This document shows positions 54,771 to 63,977 of a DNA stretch of 64,000 bases, piece after piece (the stretch's first letter is position 1; each line of letters opens with the position of its first letter). The stretch is from Verrucomicrobiaceae bacterium (GTDB lineage: Bacteria; Verrucomicrobiota; Verrucomicrobiia; Verrucomicrobiales; Verrucomicrobiaceae): NCBI GenBank assembly GCA_027490195.1, contig JAIXYN010000033.1, positions 37,306 to 101,305 of the forward strand. The letters run 5' to 3'. The translations under genes and the position numbers were made by a program. The notes under the pieces are model-generated. The model was not told the origin of the DNA, did not search any database, and saw only the letters and a list, made by a program, of their open reading frames with translations.

Positions 54771-57455
54771 CTAGGTGTCGGCGTGGTGGTTGTGGGTGCT
54801 GTCGGTAGATGGTAGTTCGAGAATGAACTCGGTAAACTGCCCGGGCTGGCTGCGCACTTCAATGCGTCCGCCATGGTCGGCAATGATGCGGTTACAAATG
54901 GAAAGTCCTAGCCCCATGCCCTGACCCACGTCTTTGGTGGTGAAGAAAGGATCGAAGATCTTGTCCCGGATCTCCTGCGGGATGCCGGGCCCGTTGTCCT
55001 TGATGGAGAAAATGGTTCTGTCTCCTCGGGCGAACGCAGAAAGCTTGATGGAGGGCGACTCTCCCTCTGGGTATGTCTTGGTCTCCATGGCATCCAAAGC
55101 GTTCTGGATGAAGTTGATGAGCACCTGCACGAACTGGTTGCTGTCGCCCCGGATTTCAAGTTGGTCGGGAATGTCCACCTCACGCTGGATGCCGTCTTTC
55201 CAGACATGCGCAAAGAAGCGCATGCAGGTGTTCACCACGTTCTTCAGGTCAAAAGCGTGATTGAGCTGGTTGGTGTTCCGGGTGAAACCACGCAGATCAG
55301 AAATGATCTGGATGACACGATTCACCCCTTCCTCCACATCTTTGATGGTGTCGGCAAAGTCGGCGCGTTCTTCTTCGGGCAGGGATTTGGTGGAACGGCT
55401 GATGATGCCCAGGCCCTGCCGGGCGTAGTTGAGCGGATTGTTGATCTCATGGATCAAGCCAGCGCTCAGGCGTCCGAGGGAGGCGAGCTTCTCATTCTGC
55501 ACGAGCATCGATTCGGTCTCCTTGATCTGCTCCAGCGCGTTTTCGAGCTGTTGCTTTTGTACCACGAGTTCCTTCTGGAACAGGCGCGAATCGACGAGAT
55601 TTTTCAAGCGCACCATGATTTCAGTGAGCGAGAACGGCTTGGCCAGAAAGTCACTGGCTCCGGCAGCAAGGCATTCGATCTTGGTTTTCTCATCCGCCCG
55701 TGCGGTGAGCAGCACGACGGGGATGGCGCGCGTGATGCTGCGTTCGCGAAGCTCGCGGCAGACTTGCAGGCCGTCTTTTTCCGGCATCATCATGTCAGAG
55801 AGAATGATGTCCGGGAGAAACTGCGCGGCTTTTTCCACGGCTTGCTGTCCATCCACGGCCTCCAGAATTTCGAAGGTGCCGCTGAGCTGGCTCTTGAGGA
55901 AGCGCAGCATGTCGGGCTCGTCGTCAGCAATGAGCAGCTTGGGCTTGCGGCTGCGGCCCACACCCGTTTCCACCGGACGTAGCGTGGCTTGCAGCGAGGT
56001 CATGGCCGGGAAGAGTTCGGCGCGGCGGTAGAGTTCGGCGATCCAGTCCTTGTTCTTGGGGCTGTCGGCGTCTGCCTCCTCGGTCGCTTCCTCGGCCTCA
56101 TCCTCAGTGGCGCTCGGCTCGCCTTGGAGGAGAGGAATGTTCACCGTCATGGTCGTGCCTTTGCCGACTTCACTGGCGGCCACGACGTTGCCGCCTTGCG
56201 CTTCAGCGAGCTCTTTGACGAGGGCAAGGCCAATGCCCATGCCCTGGAATTTGCGCTGAGATGAGGTGTCCGCTTGCCAGAAGCGGTTGAAAATGTGCGG
56301 CAGTTGATCCGCCGGAATGCCCATGCCGGAATCACGCACTTCAATGGCCAGCCAGCCGTCGGTCTTGAAGGCGCTGAAGTTGACATGACCATTGGCGGCA
56401 GTGAACTTCAGGGCGTTGAAGAGCAGGTTGAGGCAGATACGCTCCAACTTCTCTGGATCGGCAAGCACGTTGCCGAGATCCTCATCCACATGAGCATGCA
56501 GATGGATGCGCTTGTCCTTCGCGACACTGCCGACCGCATTGGCGAGACCGCTGATGAAATCGTTCACATTCACGCGCTTGGTGTTTACCTGCGCGCGGCC
56601 GGATTCAAGGCGCACCAGATCCAGCAGATCATTGATAAGCTTGAGCAGGCGCATGGAGTTGCCATGCATCGTGGCCATCAGGTCACGCTCTTCCTGCGGA
56701 CGTGTGGATTCAGCGCTCTGGATCAGGCTTTCCAGAGGAGCAATGAGCAGGGTCAGCGGCGTGCGAAGTTCGTGGCTGATGTTGGCGAAGAAGCGGCTTT
56801 TGGCCTCATCGAGCTCCCGCAGTTTCTGGTTGCTGGCCTCCAGCTCGGCACGGTTGAGATCCAGATCGTGACGCAGCTTGAACTCAGAGAAGCGGATGCT
56901 GTTGTAAAACCAGGTGCCGGCCGTGGTGAAGACCCCCGTGACGAACAGGAAGTACAAGTTGTTGAAGAAGATGCTGCGGTTGACGATCGGCCCGTGGAAA
57001 TAACACGCCAGCAAATAGGATGTCACCGTGAGGACCACCACCAAGATGCTGTCCTGCAGTGTCCAGCGCATGAGAATTGCGGCTCCCAGCATCACTAAGT
57101 TCAGCCCGGCATAGTAGGGTGAGTCAGCACCCCCTTTGGCGTAAATCATCCATGCAATCCCGACAATAAGAGGCATGGCCATGAGCAGGCCGAGCAGGCG
57201 GTGCATTTGCTTGCCCCACGCGGTGGTCAAAGCCAGCCAGACGAGGACGCTGACAATGGCGGAAAGAACCCGCGCGGGAAAAAAGCGTTTCACGCCCTCC
57301 TCCTGAAAGACCACCCAGTCCAGTGAACTCCCTGCCAGCATAAAGACCACGGCGAGAATACCGCAGAGCTGATAGTTGCGGACTCGGATGTCCTGCTCGT
57401 AGGCCTGGAAGTTTCCTTTCAGGCCACTAGCTAAAGCTGGAGAAGCATCAGGCAT
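54771..57455 (-). CDS. Membrane hybrid sensor kinase, HK-REC-HK (PhcS-like)
   Basis: An 894-residue sensor with six predicted helices (30-185), no large periplasmic domain, then a first kinase module (His228 in FANISHELRTPLT; ATPase GMGIPADQLPHIF near 385). A receiver follows at about 515-635 (LLIADDEPDM; Asp near 552 in LSDMMMP). A second kinase module has its H-box near 668 (GLIHEINNPLNY) and an intact ATPase (IKDNGPGIPQEI). Membrane-embedded sensing fits a hydrophobic ligand. The start overlaps the methyltransferase gene by 8 bases, so the pair is co-translated. Confidence 0.92.
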   Translation of the reverse strand: MPDASPALASGLKGNFQAYEQDIRVRNYQLCGILAVVFMLAGSSLDWVVFQEEGVKRFFPARVLSAIVSVLVWLALTTAWGKQMHRLLGLLMAMPLIVGIAWMIYAKGGADSPYYAGLNLVMLGAAILMRWTLQDSILVVVLTVTSYLLACYFHGPIVNRSIFFNNLYFLFVTGVFTTAGTWFYNSIRFSEFKLRHDLDLNRAELEASNQKLRELDEAKSRFFANISHELRTPLTLLIAPLESLIQSAESTRPQEERDLMATMHGNSMRLLKLINDLLDLVRLESGRAQVNTKRVNVNDFISGLANAVGSVAKDKRIHLHAHVDEDLGNVLADPEKLERICLNLLFNALKFTAANGHVNFSAFKTDGWLAIEVRDSGMGIPADQLPHIFNRFWQADTSSQRKFQGMGIGLALVKELAEAQGGNVVAASEVGKGTTMTVNIPLLQGEPSATEDEAEEATEEADADSPKNKDWIAELYRRAELFPAMTSLQATLRPVETGVGRSRKPKLLIADDEPDMLRFLKSQLSGTFEILEAVDGQQAVEKAAQFLPDIILSDMMMPEKDGLQVCRELRERSITRAIPVVLLTARADEKTKIECLAAGASDFLAKPFSLTEIMVRLKNLVDSRLFQKELVVQKQQLENALEQIKETESMLVQNEKLASLGRLSAGLIHEINNPLNYARQGLGIISRSTKSLPEEERADFADTIKDVEEGVNRVIQIISDLRGFTRNTNQLNHAFDLKNVVNTCMRFFAHVWKDGIQREVDIPDQLEIRGDSNQFVQVLINFIQNALDAMETKTYPEGESPSIKLSAFARGDRTIFSIKDNGPGIPQEIRDKIFDPFFTTKDVGQGMGLGLSICNRIIADHGGRIEVRSQPGQFTEFILELPSTDSTHNHHADT

Positions 57456-58896
57456 CGAGAGGTTTGCGTACTTCGAGGAAGATGTTCACGCCCGTGGCGT
57501 CAGGTTTCACTACAAAGGACCCGGGAGGCGCACGATCAGGCGCGAGTTTGAGGAACTGTTCTTCGTCACGATACACGAGATGCCACTCGGCCAGATATTC
57601 CATCCAGTTCCGCCATGGATTGCTAGGGTGCACGTTGGTTGCTATCAGCAATCCGCCGGGTGCGAGCAGATCATAGAATATTTCCAGAAGCCGCCGGCAG
57701 ATGCGGTCCGAGAGGTAGTCGAACAAACCGGCGCAATAGACCATGTCATAGGTGCCCGCCTGGGCCGCCGCACGTCCGGATTCTTTCAACACCTGATGCA
57801 CGGATTTTTTCTCGAAGCGCAGGCCGGTGCGGCGACGATGTCGGTTGCGCAGTTCTTCCAGCGACCGCGTCGTGTGCATGATGGTCTCATCATTGAAGTC
57901 CAGCAGCAGCAAGTCTGCGGAATCGGAGATGGGCTCATGGGTGAGGAAATTTTGAATCTCCTGGGCCGGGCCGCAACCCAAGTTGTAAATGCGGGCGACA
58001 CGGTTTGCGGAGGACGCGCGCGTCGTCTCAGCCTTCAACTGCTCGACGAGGTACACGATGCGGTTGCGGTGCGCGATCACCGGCGGGATGTCCAGATAGA
58101 GCTTGTTGAGCAGCTTCGCAAAGATCGAGCTGCCTTCGTACGGATCGCGCAGCATCATGCTGACCATTTCATAGTCGCCAGCATAGCCCAGCGGCTTGTG
58201 GTAAGTTCGGTACACAAACGGGGCACAGAGCACCAGCGGATGCAGCTGGCGCTTGATGTAGCTGCGATGCACCGGCTGCTGATCCATCGGAATGATGGCG
58301 GCTGATTCCTCAAACCGTTTCATCAAAGGATACACCGTGGGAACGATGGGCTCATCCATCTGCAGAAGAACTTCACGCTCCGCCTGAATGCGGTCTCCTG
58401 TAGGCAGGGAGCGCACGCCCAGTTCCACCTGCTCCATCCAGCGGCGCAGGTCGGAAAGCATGGTGTGCATGTCCGCCACCACAATTTTGAAATCGGGCAT
58501 GACTCGATAGCTTTTTTCTGTTTCCCGCAGGAAGTCGGCAAAATCGGTCAGCAGGCGGCCCTTGTTCTGCGAGGGCGAAAGGATGTCGATGTCGATCCAG
58601 CCTTCATCTGACAGCGATGCCTCGCAGATGAGCATGATGCCGGTGTTCACCAGATTGGCTATGGTAGCCCTTCCGGTGTACACCACGCGGTCGTTCATCA
58701 TGATCCTGAAATCATTCAGCACTTCAGAGAGCTGAACAATGCTGTAAGGATTATAAACTTCGAACACGCCTAAATAGCGTGTGAGCCGGTGAAGCGTGCC
58801 GCGCACTTCAGCACCCTGGCTGTTGCGGCAAATGATGAAACTGAGCCGCTCCCCTGTGGAAGCGAGATTGGGCAGTGCGTTGTCGTTGTTCTCCAT
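57448..58896 (-). CDS. SAM-dependent methyltransferase with N-terminal PilZ-like region (PhcB-like)
   Basis: A 482-residue protein. Residues 12-110 are beta-rich and PilZ-like by pattern. Residues 110-250 are helical. From about 300 a class I Rossmann methyltransferase begins: motif I IYNLGCGPAQEI (about 303-314), LLLLDFNDETI (motif II acidic residue), YDMVYCAGLFDYL and LLAPGGLLIATNVHP. The whole outline matches the methyltransferases annotated as 3-hydroxy-fatty-acid methyl ester synthases (PhcB). Gene order (methyltransferase, sensor kinase, receiver-kinase) supports this. The substrate is inferred. Confidence 0.8.
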   Translation of the reverse strand: MENNDNALPNLASTGERLSFIICRNSQGAEVRGTLHRLTRYLGVFEVYNPYSIVQLSEVLNDFRIMMNDRVVYTGRATIANLVNTGIMLICEASLSDEGWIDIDILSPSQNKGRLLTDFADFLRETEKSYRVMPDFKIVVADMHTMLSDLRRWMEQVELGVRSLPTGDRIQAEREVLLQMDEPIVPTVYPLMKRFEESAAIIPMDQQPVHRSYIKRQLHPLVLCAPFVYRTYHKPLGYAGDYEMVSMMLRDPYEGSSIFAKLLNKLYLDIPPVIAHRNRIVYLVEQLKAETTRASSANRVARIYNLGCGPAQEIQNFLTHEPISDSADLLLLDFNDETIMHTTRSLEELRNRHRRRTGLRFEKKSVHQVLKESGRAAAQAGTYDMVYCAGLFDYLSDRICRRLLEIFYDLLAPGGLLIATNVHPSNPWRNWMEYLAEWHLVYRDEEQFLKLAPDRAPPGSFVVKPDATGVNIFLEVRKPLDA

Positions 58897-59037
58897 GTTA
58901 CGAATCCTCTGCTAAAGCGGTTTGTTCATTCATGACAACACAAGCCTTTTGGAAAAAGTTCGCCGCGTGTTCTGGCATGGCCCAGCGAGGGTGCCGGAGA
59001 CGTACGAGGACAAAAAACATGGTGTCATTATTTTGAT

Positions 59038-60300
59038 TTAAAACCTCTGCGTGATGCTGAGTGACAGCACGTGCCATTGATGAGTGTAGCTGCCATCGTA
59101 CTGGTTGGCCGGGTTGGAGGCGGCCCCGCTGATAACGCGAGTGGGATAGTAAACGTAGGCATAGCTGAGATCTACTCCCCGCGTTTTACCCCGCCAGCCC
59201 ACACCCAGGCTGAAGACATGCCTGTCACTGCCAGGCACCAGCGGCGTATAGCTGTTCTGTGGCTGGGAATTTTCTGAAAAGAGATAACCACCGCGCAGCG
59301 CCCAGTTTTCATTCAGCTGATACGACATCCCCGTGCCGATATCGATGGAGTTTCTCCAGCCAAAGGCGCTTCCCGTCGAGCCCCCCAGCAGAGCCTGATT
59401 GTTGCCGATTAGTATGGGAAGGTCATCATGGGATGAGTTCTGGGCCCATTTGAAGTCCAGACCCAAGGTGAAGCGGTCTGTCACATCAAACCCATAGCCG
59501 ACGGAAATGGAACCCGGAAAGGTGGTGTCGGATTTAAAGCTGCTGGAATCGCTGAAGCCGGCTCCCATCAGCGCTGGCGGCATGTTGGTGGATTTGAAAT
59601 CACCACTCAGATTGACCTTCACCGGCAGACGTCCGATCACTGCGAAACGATGCCTTTTGGCAAAGGTCCAGTTGATGCCTGCATAAGCGCCCATGCCCCA
59701 GCCCTGGCCGTGTATCTTGATATCGCCTTCGCCCGCACCGGGAACCAAGGCACCCCAAGGGTAGAACTGCTTCATGGTCAGGTCGGCATACAAGATGTCG
59801 AGTCCGACGGCAAAGCTGAGATCATCGGTTATCTTCACAGCCACCGCCGGGGTGATGTCCACCGTGAGCAAAGTCGCCTCATAAGGCAGTGCGTAGCGCA
59901 GGCCGCCGCCCATGCCTCTGGGATAGGAGGCGGCCATGCCATAGGGGGTGCTGACACCGAGACCGAAAGACAACCTGCCAGGAATGACGGGCTGCACAAA
60001 ATACATGCTCGCGGGAAACACCCAGGGCCGGTTCATCGGAACTCCTTGCCCGCCATTTTGCTTCAAGTAAATGTCACCGTGCCAAAGCGCCGTGTTGATT
60101 AGCAGCTCGCTTTTTTCGATTTTCAAGATGTTGGCCGGTGCGACCCGCACGGCGGAGGCGTCGCTTAGATTGGCATACCTGCCTCCCACGATGCTCAGTG
60201 CCTGCGCGGAATCGGGCACCACTGAGAAGGTTTCGGATGCCTGCACCACCGCTGAGGTCAAACCCAGGGCAAGAATGATAGAAGCGACGCGAGTATTCAT
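59038..60300 (-). CDS. FadL-like outer-membrane channel (OmpP1/FadL/TodX family)
   Basis: A 420-residue beta-barrel from ATG 60300 with signal peptide (MNTRVASIILALGLTSAVVQA). Family features: NLSDASAVRVAPANIL near 45, PVIPGRLSFGLGVSTPYGMAASYP, DITPAVAVKITDDLSFAVGLDI and a C-terminal SLSITQRF ending in the barrel-assembly Phe. FadL channels take up long-chain fatty acids and other hydrophobic molecules. It starts 17 bases after the response regulator and lies 141 bases before the methyltransferase, so it could carry the lipid signal. Confidence 0.88.
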   Translation of the reverse strand: MNTRVASIILALGLTSAVVQASETFSVVPDSAQALSIVGGRYANLSDASAVRVAPANILKIEKSELLINTALWHGDIYLKQNGGQGVPMNRPWVFPASMYFVQPVIPGRLSFGLGVSTPYGMAASYPRGMGGGLRYALPYEATLLTVDITPAVAVKITDDLSFAVGLDILYADLTMKQFYPWGALVPGAGEGDIKIHGQGWGMGAYAGINWTFAKRHRFAVIGRLPVKVNLSGDFKSTNMPPALMGAGFSDSSSFKSDTTFPGSISVGYGFDVTDRFTLGLDFKWAQNSSHDDLPILIGNNQALLGGSTGSAFGWRNSIDIGTGMSYQLNENWALRGGYLFSENSQPQNSYTPLVPGSDRHVFSLGVGWRGKTRGVDLSYAYVYYPTRVISGAASNPANQYDGSYTHQWHVLSLSITQRF

Positions 60301-60317
60301 GGTTGGGTTGGGCTGAG

Positions 60318-60965
60318 TCAAGCCAGTCCGTTGGACTGGCAGTATCGGAGAATTTCCACGGTTCCTTTGAGTCCGGTCTTGCGACACAGGTTGTGCTTGT
60401 GCACGGCGACGGTTCGTGGGCTGAGAGACAGATCCAGAGCCACCTGTTTGAGGCTTTTGCCGCGTGCCAGCTGCATGAGGACTTCCAGCTCACGGTTGGA
60501 AAGCTTCTCATGCACCTGCGCAGAGGAGCCTTTGCGGATGGACCGGTCCGCAAACTTTTGCGCCAGTTCCCTGGAAATGTAGCTGCGTCCCTCCAGGGTG
60601 CAGCGAATCGCATCAAACAACTCATGCGGCGGGGCATCTTTGGTCACATAGGAGCGTGCTCCGAGCTGCATGGTGCGTGACACAAACGTTTCCTCCTGAT
60701 GCATCGAAACAGCAATGATTCTAGGCGGGGTGGACAGTGTGCGCAGTTCCGTGGTCAGTTCCATGCCTGACCGATCCCCAAGCTCAATGTCCACCAGGGC
60801 GATTTCATAATTGTGCAGGCGGGCTTCAATCATCGCTTCCGCACAGGTGCCGGTGGAGACCACGGTGGCCTGAGGAAACTCCCCCTTCAGCATGCTCGTG
60901 AAAGCCTCGCGCACCAAAGCATGATCATCGACAACAAGAATGCGGAAGGGGGGAAGAGATTGCAT
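60318..60965 (-). CDS. LuxR/NarL-type response regulator
   Basis: A 215-residue regulator from ATG 60965. Receiver: ILVVDDHALVRE, Asp59 in ALVDIELGDRSG, Lys in YVTKDAPP. DNA-binding LuxR helix-turn-helix at about 150-210 (LSNRELEVLMQLARGKSLKQVALDLSLSPRTVAVHKHNL). It presumably activates the operon or targets elsewhere on phosphorylation by the kinase encoded 26 bases upstream. Confidence 0.95.
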   Translation of the reverse strand: MQSLPPFRILVVDDHALVREAFTSMLKGEFPQATVVSTGTCAEAMIEARLHNYEIALVDIELGDRSGMELTTELRTLSTPPRIIAVSMHQEETFVSRTMQLGARSYVTKDAPPHELFDAIRCTLEGRSYISRELAQKFADRSIRKGSSAQVHEKLSNRELEVLMQLARGKSLKQVALDLSLSPRTVAVHKHNLCRKTGLKGTVEILRYCQSNGLA

Positions 60966-60991
60966 GAGAGTGTTCAATGCTGGTTGGAGGT

Positions 60992-61699
60992 TTATGCTGC
61001 GGCCTGCGCTGGTAATGGCAGCGCCATCAGGCAAAGGCGAGAACTGCCGCCGGGACCGGCCCCCATGACCTGCATACGGGATCCCAGCAGGGCACATCTG
61101 GCTTCGATGACGGCCAATTCTGATCCGGCACCCGTCTCCTTCCAGATGCTGTCGCCGCCATCGTGATCGATGGTGATCTCCAGCTTCTCAGCAGACGCCC
61201 TGCACGTCACCTCCACCCATGAGGTGTTGGCAAATCGCACGCAATGTTTCAGCAGTGCCTGCATGATTCGAAACAGATTGAGCCTGCTGGTAAGATCGAA
61301 TGATGGCTCATCACCGTTGATGTGGAGTACCAGAGAGCCGGCGAAATTTTCGCTCACATTGCGCACTAGCTGCTGTAGCGCTACATGCAGCCCGAAGGCT
61401 TTCAAAACCGGTGGAAACTGCTTTTCCGTCATGTCGCGAACCAGTTGCAGCGTTTGCCGCAGAGTCGAATCCAGGCTGCCAAGCAATTTGCCGACGCTCG
61501 CCGTATCTCCACCGTTGGCTAGTTCATGCCGCATCATTTCTCCCAGTGAGACGCAGGCCACCAGGCCGCCAGCCATGTCTTTGTGCAGTAAATGCGCAAG
61601 ATCGACTCTCTGTGCATCTTCCTCTTTTAACAGACAGCTCATAGCCTGTAGCATCAATGCGGCAGAGGTTTTTTCTATTTCAAGGGCGGTCGGATGCAT
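60992..61699 (-). CDS. Cytoplasmic histidine kinase, HisKA_3-like and degenerate
   Basis: A 235-residue protein without membrane or sensor domain. The dimerisation helix has AHLLHKDMAGGLVACVSL with the likely phospho-acceptor His39 (HisKA_3 type, partner of NarL-class regulators). The ATPase half is eroded: the N-box reads ALLKHCVRFAN, and the G1 box reads DHDGGDSIW with no clear G2 lid. It may need another kinase or act as a phosphatase. First gene of the run, 26 bases ahead of the response regulator. Confidence 0.8.
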   Translation of the reverse strand: MHPTALEIEKTSAALMLQAMSCLLKEEDAQRVDLAHLLHKDMAGGLVACVSLGEMMRHELANGGDTASVGKLLGSLDSTLRQTLQLVRDMTEKQFPPVLKAFGLHVALQQLVRNVSENFAGSLVLHINGDEPSFDLTSRLNLFRIMQALLKHCVRFANTSWVEVTCRASAEKLEITIDHDGGDSIWKETGAGSELAVIEARCALLGSRMQVMGAGPGGSSRLCLMALPLPAQAAA

Positions 61700-61735
61700 T
61701 AGTGGGGCTAAATAAATTTAATTATTATGTCGCTG

Positions 61736-61777
61736 CATTTAGGAGAACCACATTCATCGGCGCGCAGCACCTAAATG
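61736..61777. promoter_or_regulatory. 8-bp inverted repeat CATTTAGG/CCTAAATG
   Basis: CATTTAGG (61736-61743) and CCTAAATG (61770-61777), with another TTTAGG at 61789-61794, in the AT-rich gap between divergent kinase genes. May be operator half-sites. Confidence 0.45.
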
Positions 61778-61801
61778 TAGATTTAATGTTTAGGCCAACT
61801 C

Positions 61802-61827
61802 TAAATTGACATCATCATGTCAATTTA
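61802..61827. promoter_or_regulatory. Perfect 11-bp operator-like inverted repeat
   Basis: TAAATTGACAT (61802-61812), CATC, ATGTCAATTTA (61817-61827). A dyad of this size is typical for a dimeric DNA-binding protein. It lies 85 bases before the hybrid kinase gene and 102 bases before the divergent kinase/regulator run. Confidence 0.65.
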
Positions 61828-61912
61828 CGAATTAAACTCAAAAGTATGGTTCTTTATGAAACTAAACCTATTTTTATTAATATTATAAAAATCTGAGGCT
61901 AGCATTCGGCAC

Positions 61913-63721
61913 ATGTATCTAAATACCATTCAGCACAACCTCAGTGCCTGCAGTCGGATTCTGATGGTGACCGAAGAGCGTTCCTTGAATGAGGATCTGC
62001 ATATTTCCCACGCACTGCAGAACGTGAGCTACAGTGGCAGTTCCTCTGCTTCGCTGGGTAATGAGCATGGCAGCATCAAATCTAGAGCTGCAGTTTCCGC
62101 CCCCGAGGTTGTCTGCACTGACAATGAGAAGGAAGCCTTAGTGTTGGTAGAAACCGCAGCGCAAGGGCACAAACCATTTTCCTTGGTGATCATGGATGGC
62201 CGCCTTTTTTACGGCAAAGATTATCGGTATATCATCAATCGCTTATGGCAGTCCCAGCGCGATTTGCACATCGTGATGCATGCTGTTTCCCAGCTGGAAT
62301 CATTCGAACAGATCCCGATCGACTTGGGGTCCAATCCTCATCTTCTAGTCTTCAAGTTCAGGCTGGTTCCCTTTGAGATCACCCAACTTATTCGCACCCT
62401 CACGGTCCGGCACGGTGCGGAGAATCAAACCTCACATCGCAATCTCAGCCTGAATGCCCAGTTGCTCGAGGTGACCACGCGTTTCGAAGACGTCAGCAAC
62501 CGGCTCCGGCTTGAGCAGGACCACCGCAAGCAGCTGGAGGACCAGCTGTGCCGCAACCAGCGTCTGGAAACCGTGGGGCGTTTCGCCGATGCGATGGCGC
62601 ACTTTTTCAACAACTACCTGACAGTGATTCAAGGCAATCTGGAGGTTGCTCAGCTCAACCAGAACGGCACGGGCTCAACTGCGTTGCCGACCTCTGCTTT
62701 AAAAGAACTCGTCCTTGCCACGCAGCGCGCGGCGGGCGTCACCTCACAGTTTGTGTCATTCAACAGGCGCGAATATCTACAGCCGATTCCTTTGAATCTA
62801 GCTCAGATCATCGATGGCCAGGCCGCAATGCTGCAGAAAGCGATGGGAGAGCAGTTCGCCATCCAGATCAGCCATAACCCAGGCCTGCCTAGTGTCATGG
62901 CAGATCAGGCCGCCTTGGAGCAGATCCTTTTTAATCTCCTCATCCACGCACGCGAATCCATGCCGACGGGTGGCAGATTAATGATTCAAACCAGGCCCAT
63001 ACTCATCCCAGACGCTGCGGCAGCCTGCCAGCTGCATGCAGAGGCAAAACCAGGAGAATATGTTGTCATGACGATTGCTGACACAGGCAAGGGGCTGAGC
63101 CCGGCCGAGCTGGCAGGTCTGTTTGACTCATCCAAGCTCACTTCGGATCAGCCTGGAGGTGCGGACATCGCTTTGATTCTGGTGCAGGCGTTGGTGCGTT
63201 TGCAAGGTGGTTGGATTGACGGCAGGAGCGTCTTGGAAGTCGGCACGGAGTTCTCCATTTACCTGCCAGTCGCCAGCGGAACCGCGCTCACACCTGCCGC
63301 GCCAGAGAAAAAACTCCTGAGTAACAACGCTGCAGACCAGGCATCAACCATTCTCATCGTTGATGATGAGGATTCTGTGCGGCAGGTGATGGAATACGTA
63401 CTCACCAGCCAGGGGCACAAGGTGCTGACTGCCGCAGATGCCAATGAAGCCTGGGCCATATGGCGCGAAAAAGCGGCCATCATCAAACTCGCGCTCATTG
63501 ACGTTAAGCTGCCCGGTGGCGTCAGCGGTTTCGATCTGGAAAAAGCTCTGGCCGCCGAAGACCCCACGCTCCCGGTCATTTTCACCTGCGGCTACTCTCC
63601 GACCACGCTGAGCAACGCGAAGGAGCTGAAAGCCGGCGAAAATTTTCTGCCAAAGCCCTTCGGAATGGTGGAACTACTCAACATCGTGGGCCATGCCCTG
63701 CTGCAGCCAGCGAGACTGTAA
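61913..63721 (+). CDS. Hybrid histidine kinase with N-terminal pseudo-receiver
   Basis: A 602-residue soluble protein from ATG 61913. Residues 15-165 look like a receiver with a long insertion (phospho-acceptor region LVIMDGRLFYG). A coiled coil precedes the H-box AMAHFFNNYLTVI with His near 229. The ATPase domain is at about 290-460 (IADTGKGLSPAELAGLF). A C-terminal receiver at about 480-600 has LIVDDEDSVRQ, ALIDVKLPGG and FLPKPFG. The kinase is of the HDFNN class. It is divergent from the quorum-sensing-like run and shares its operator-bearing gap. Confidence 0.9.
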   Translation: MYLNTIQHNLSACSRILMVTEERSLNEDLHISHALQNVSYSGSSSASLGNEHGSIKSRAAVSAPEVVCTDNEKEALVLVETAAQGHKPFSLVIMDGRLFYGKDYRYIINRLWQSQRDLHIVMHAVSQLESFEQIPIDLGSNPHLLVFKFRLVPFEITQLIRTLTVRHGAENQTSHRNLSLNAQLLEVTTRFEDVSNRLRLEQDHRKQLEDQLCRNQRLETVGRFADAMAHFFNNYLTVIQGNLEVAQLNQNGTGSTALPTSALKELVLATQRAAGVTSQFVSFNRREYLQPIPLNLAQIIDGQAAMLQKAMGEQFAIQISHNPGLPSVMADQAALEQILFNLLIHARESMPTGGRLMIQTRPILIPDAAAACQLHAEAKPGEYVVMTIADTGKGLSPAELAGLFDSSKLTSDQPGGADIALILVQALVRLQGGWIDGRSVLEVGTEFSIYLPVASGTALTPAAPEKKLLSNNAADQASTILIVDDEDSVRQVMEYVLTSQGHKVLTAADANEAWAIWREKAAIIKLALIDVKLPGGVSGFDLEKALAAEDPTLPVIFTCGYSPTTLSNAKELKAGENFLPKPFGMVELLNIVGHALLQPARL

Positions 63722-63779
63722 GTAATACCATGCTCAATTGAAAAATGGTCTGTTCGCTGAGAGGACATGCGTGCTTTCT

Positions 63780-63977
63780 GGAACGTAGGTCGGTCGTGTT
63801 TGGCGTCGAGGACCGCCCATGCTCCAGCGCTCACTCCGCCAAACCGCCCGACTGCGAGGACGTTCGCACGCCCCAGCGCTCACGGTGCGCTCAAGGCTGC
63901 CCGAACGCTCGCAGGCTCAAGACGTTTGCCCCACGCTCATGGACGGACGGGCTATCGCCACGTCCATCCTACGTCCC
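63780..63977. repeat. 198-bp element with ~19-bp terminal inverted repeats
   Basis: GGAACGTAGGTCGGTCGTG (63780-63798) and CACGTCCATCCTACGTCCC (63959-63977) are complementary at 15 of 19 positions. The interior has repeated CCCCAGCGCTCAC and CTCCAGCGCTCAC words and no open frame. It is a palindromic miniature element or an extended REP-type unit. Confidence 0.65.

Noticed and set aside
53479..54774. 431-codon plus-strand frame opposite the receiver-kinase gene
   Set aside because: Antisense shadow of a gene with clear receiver motifs.
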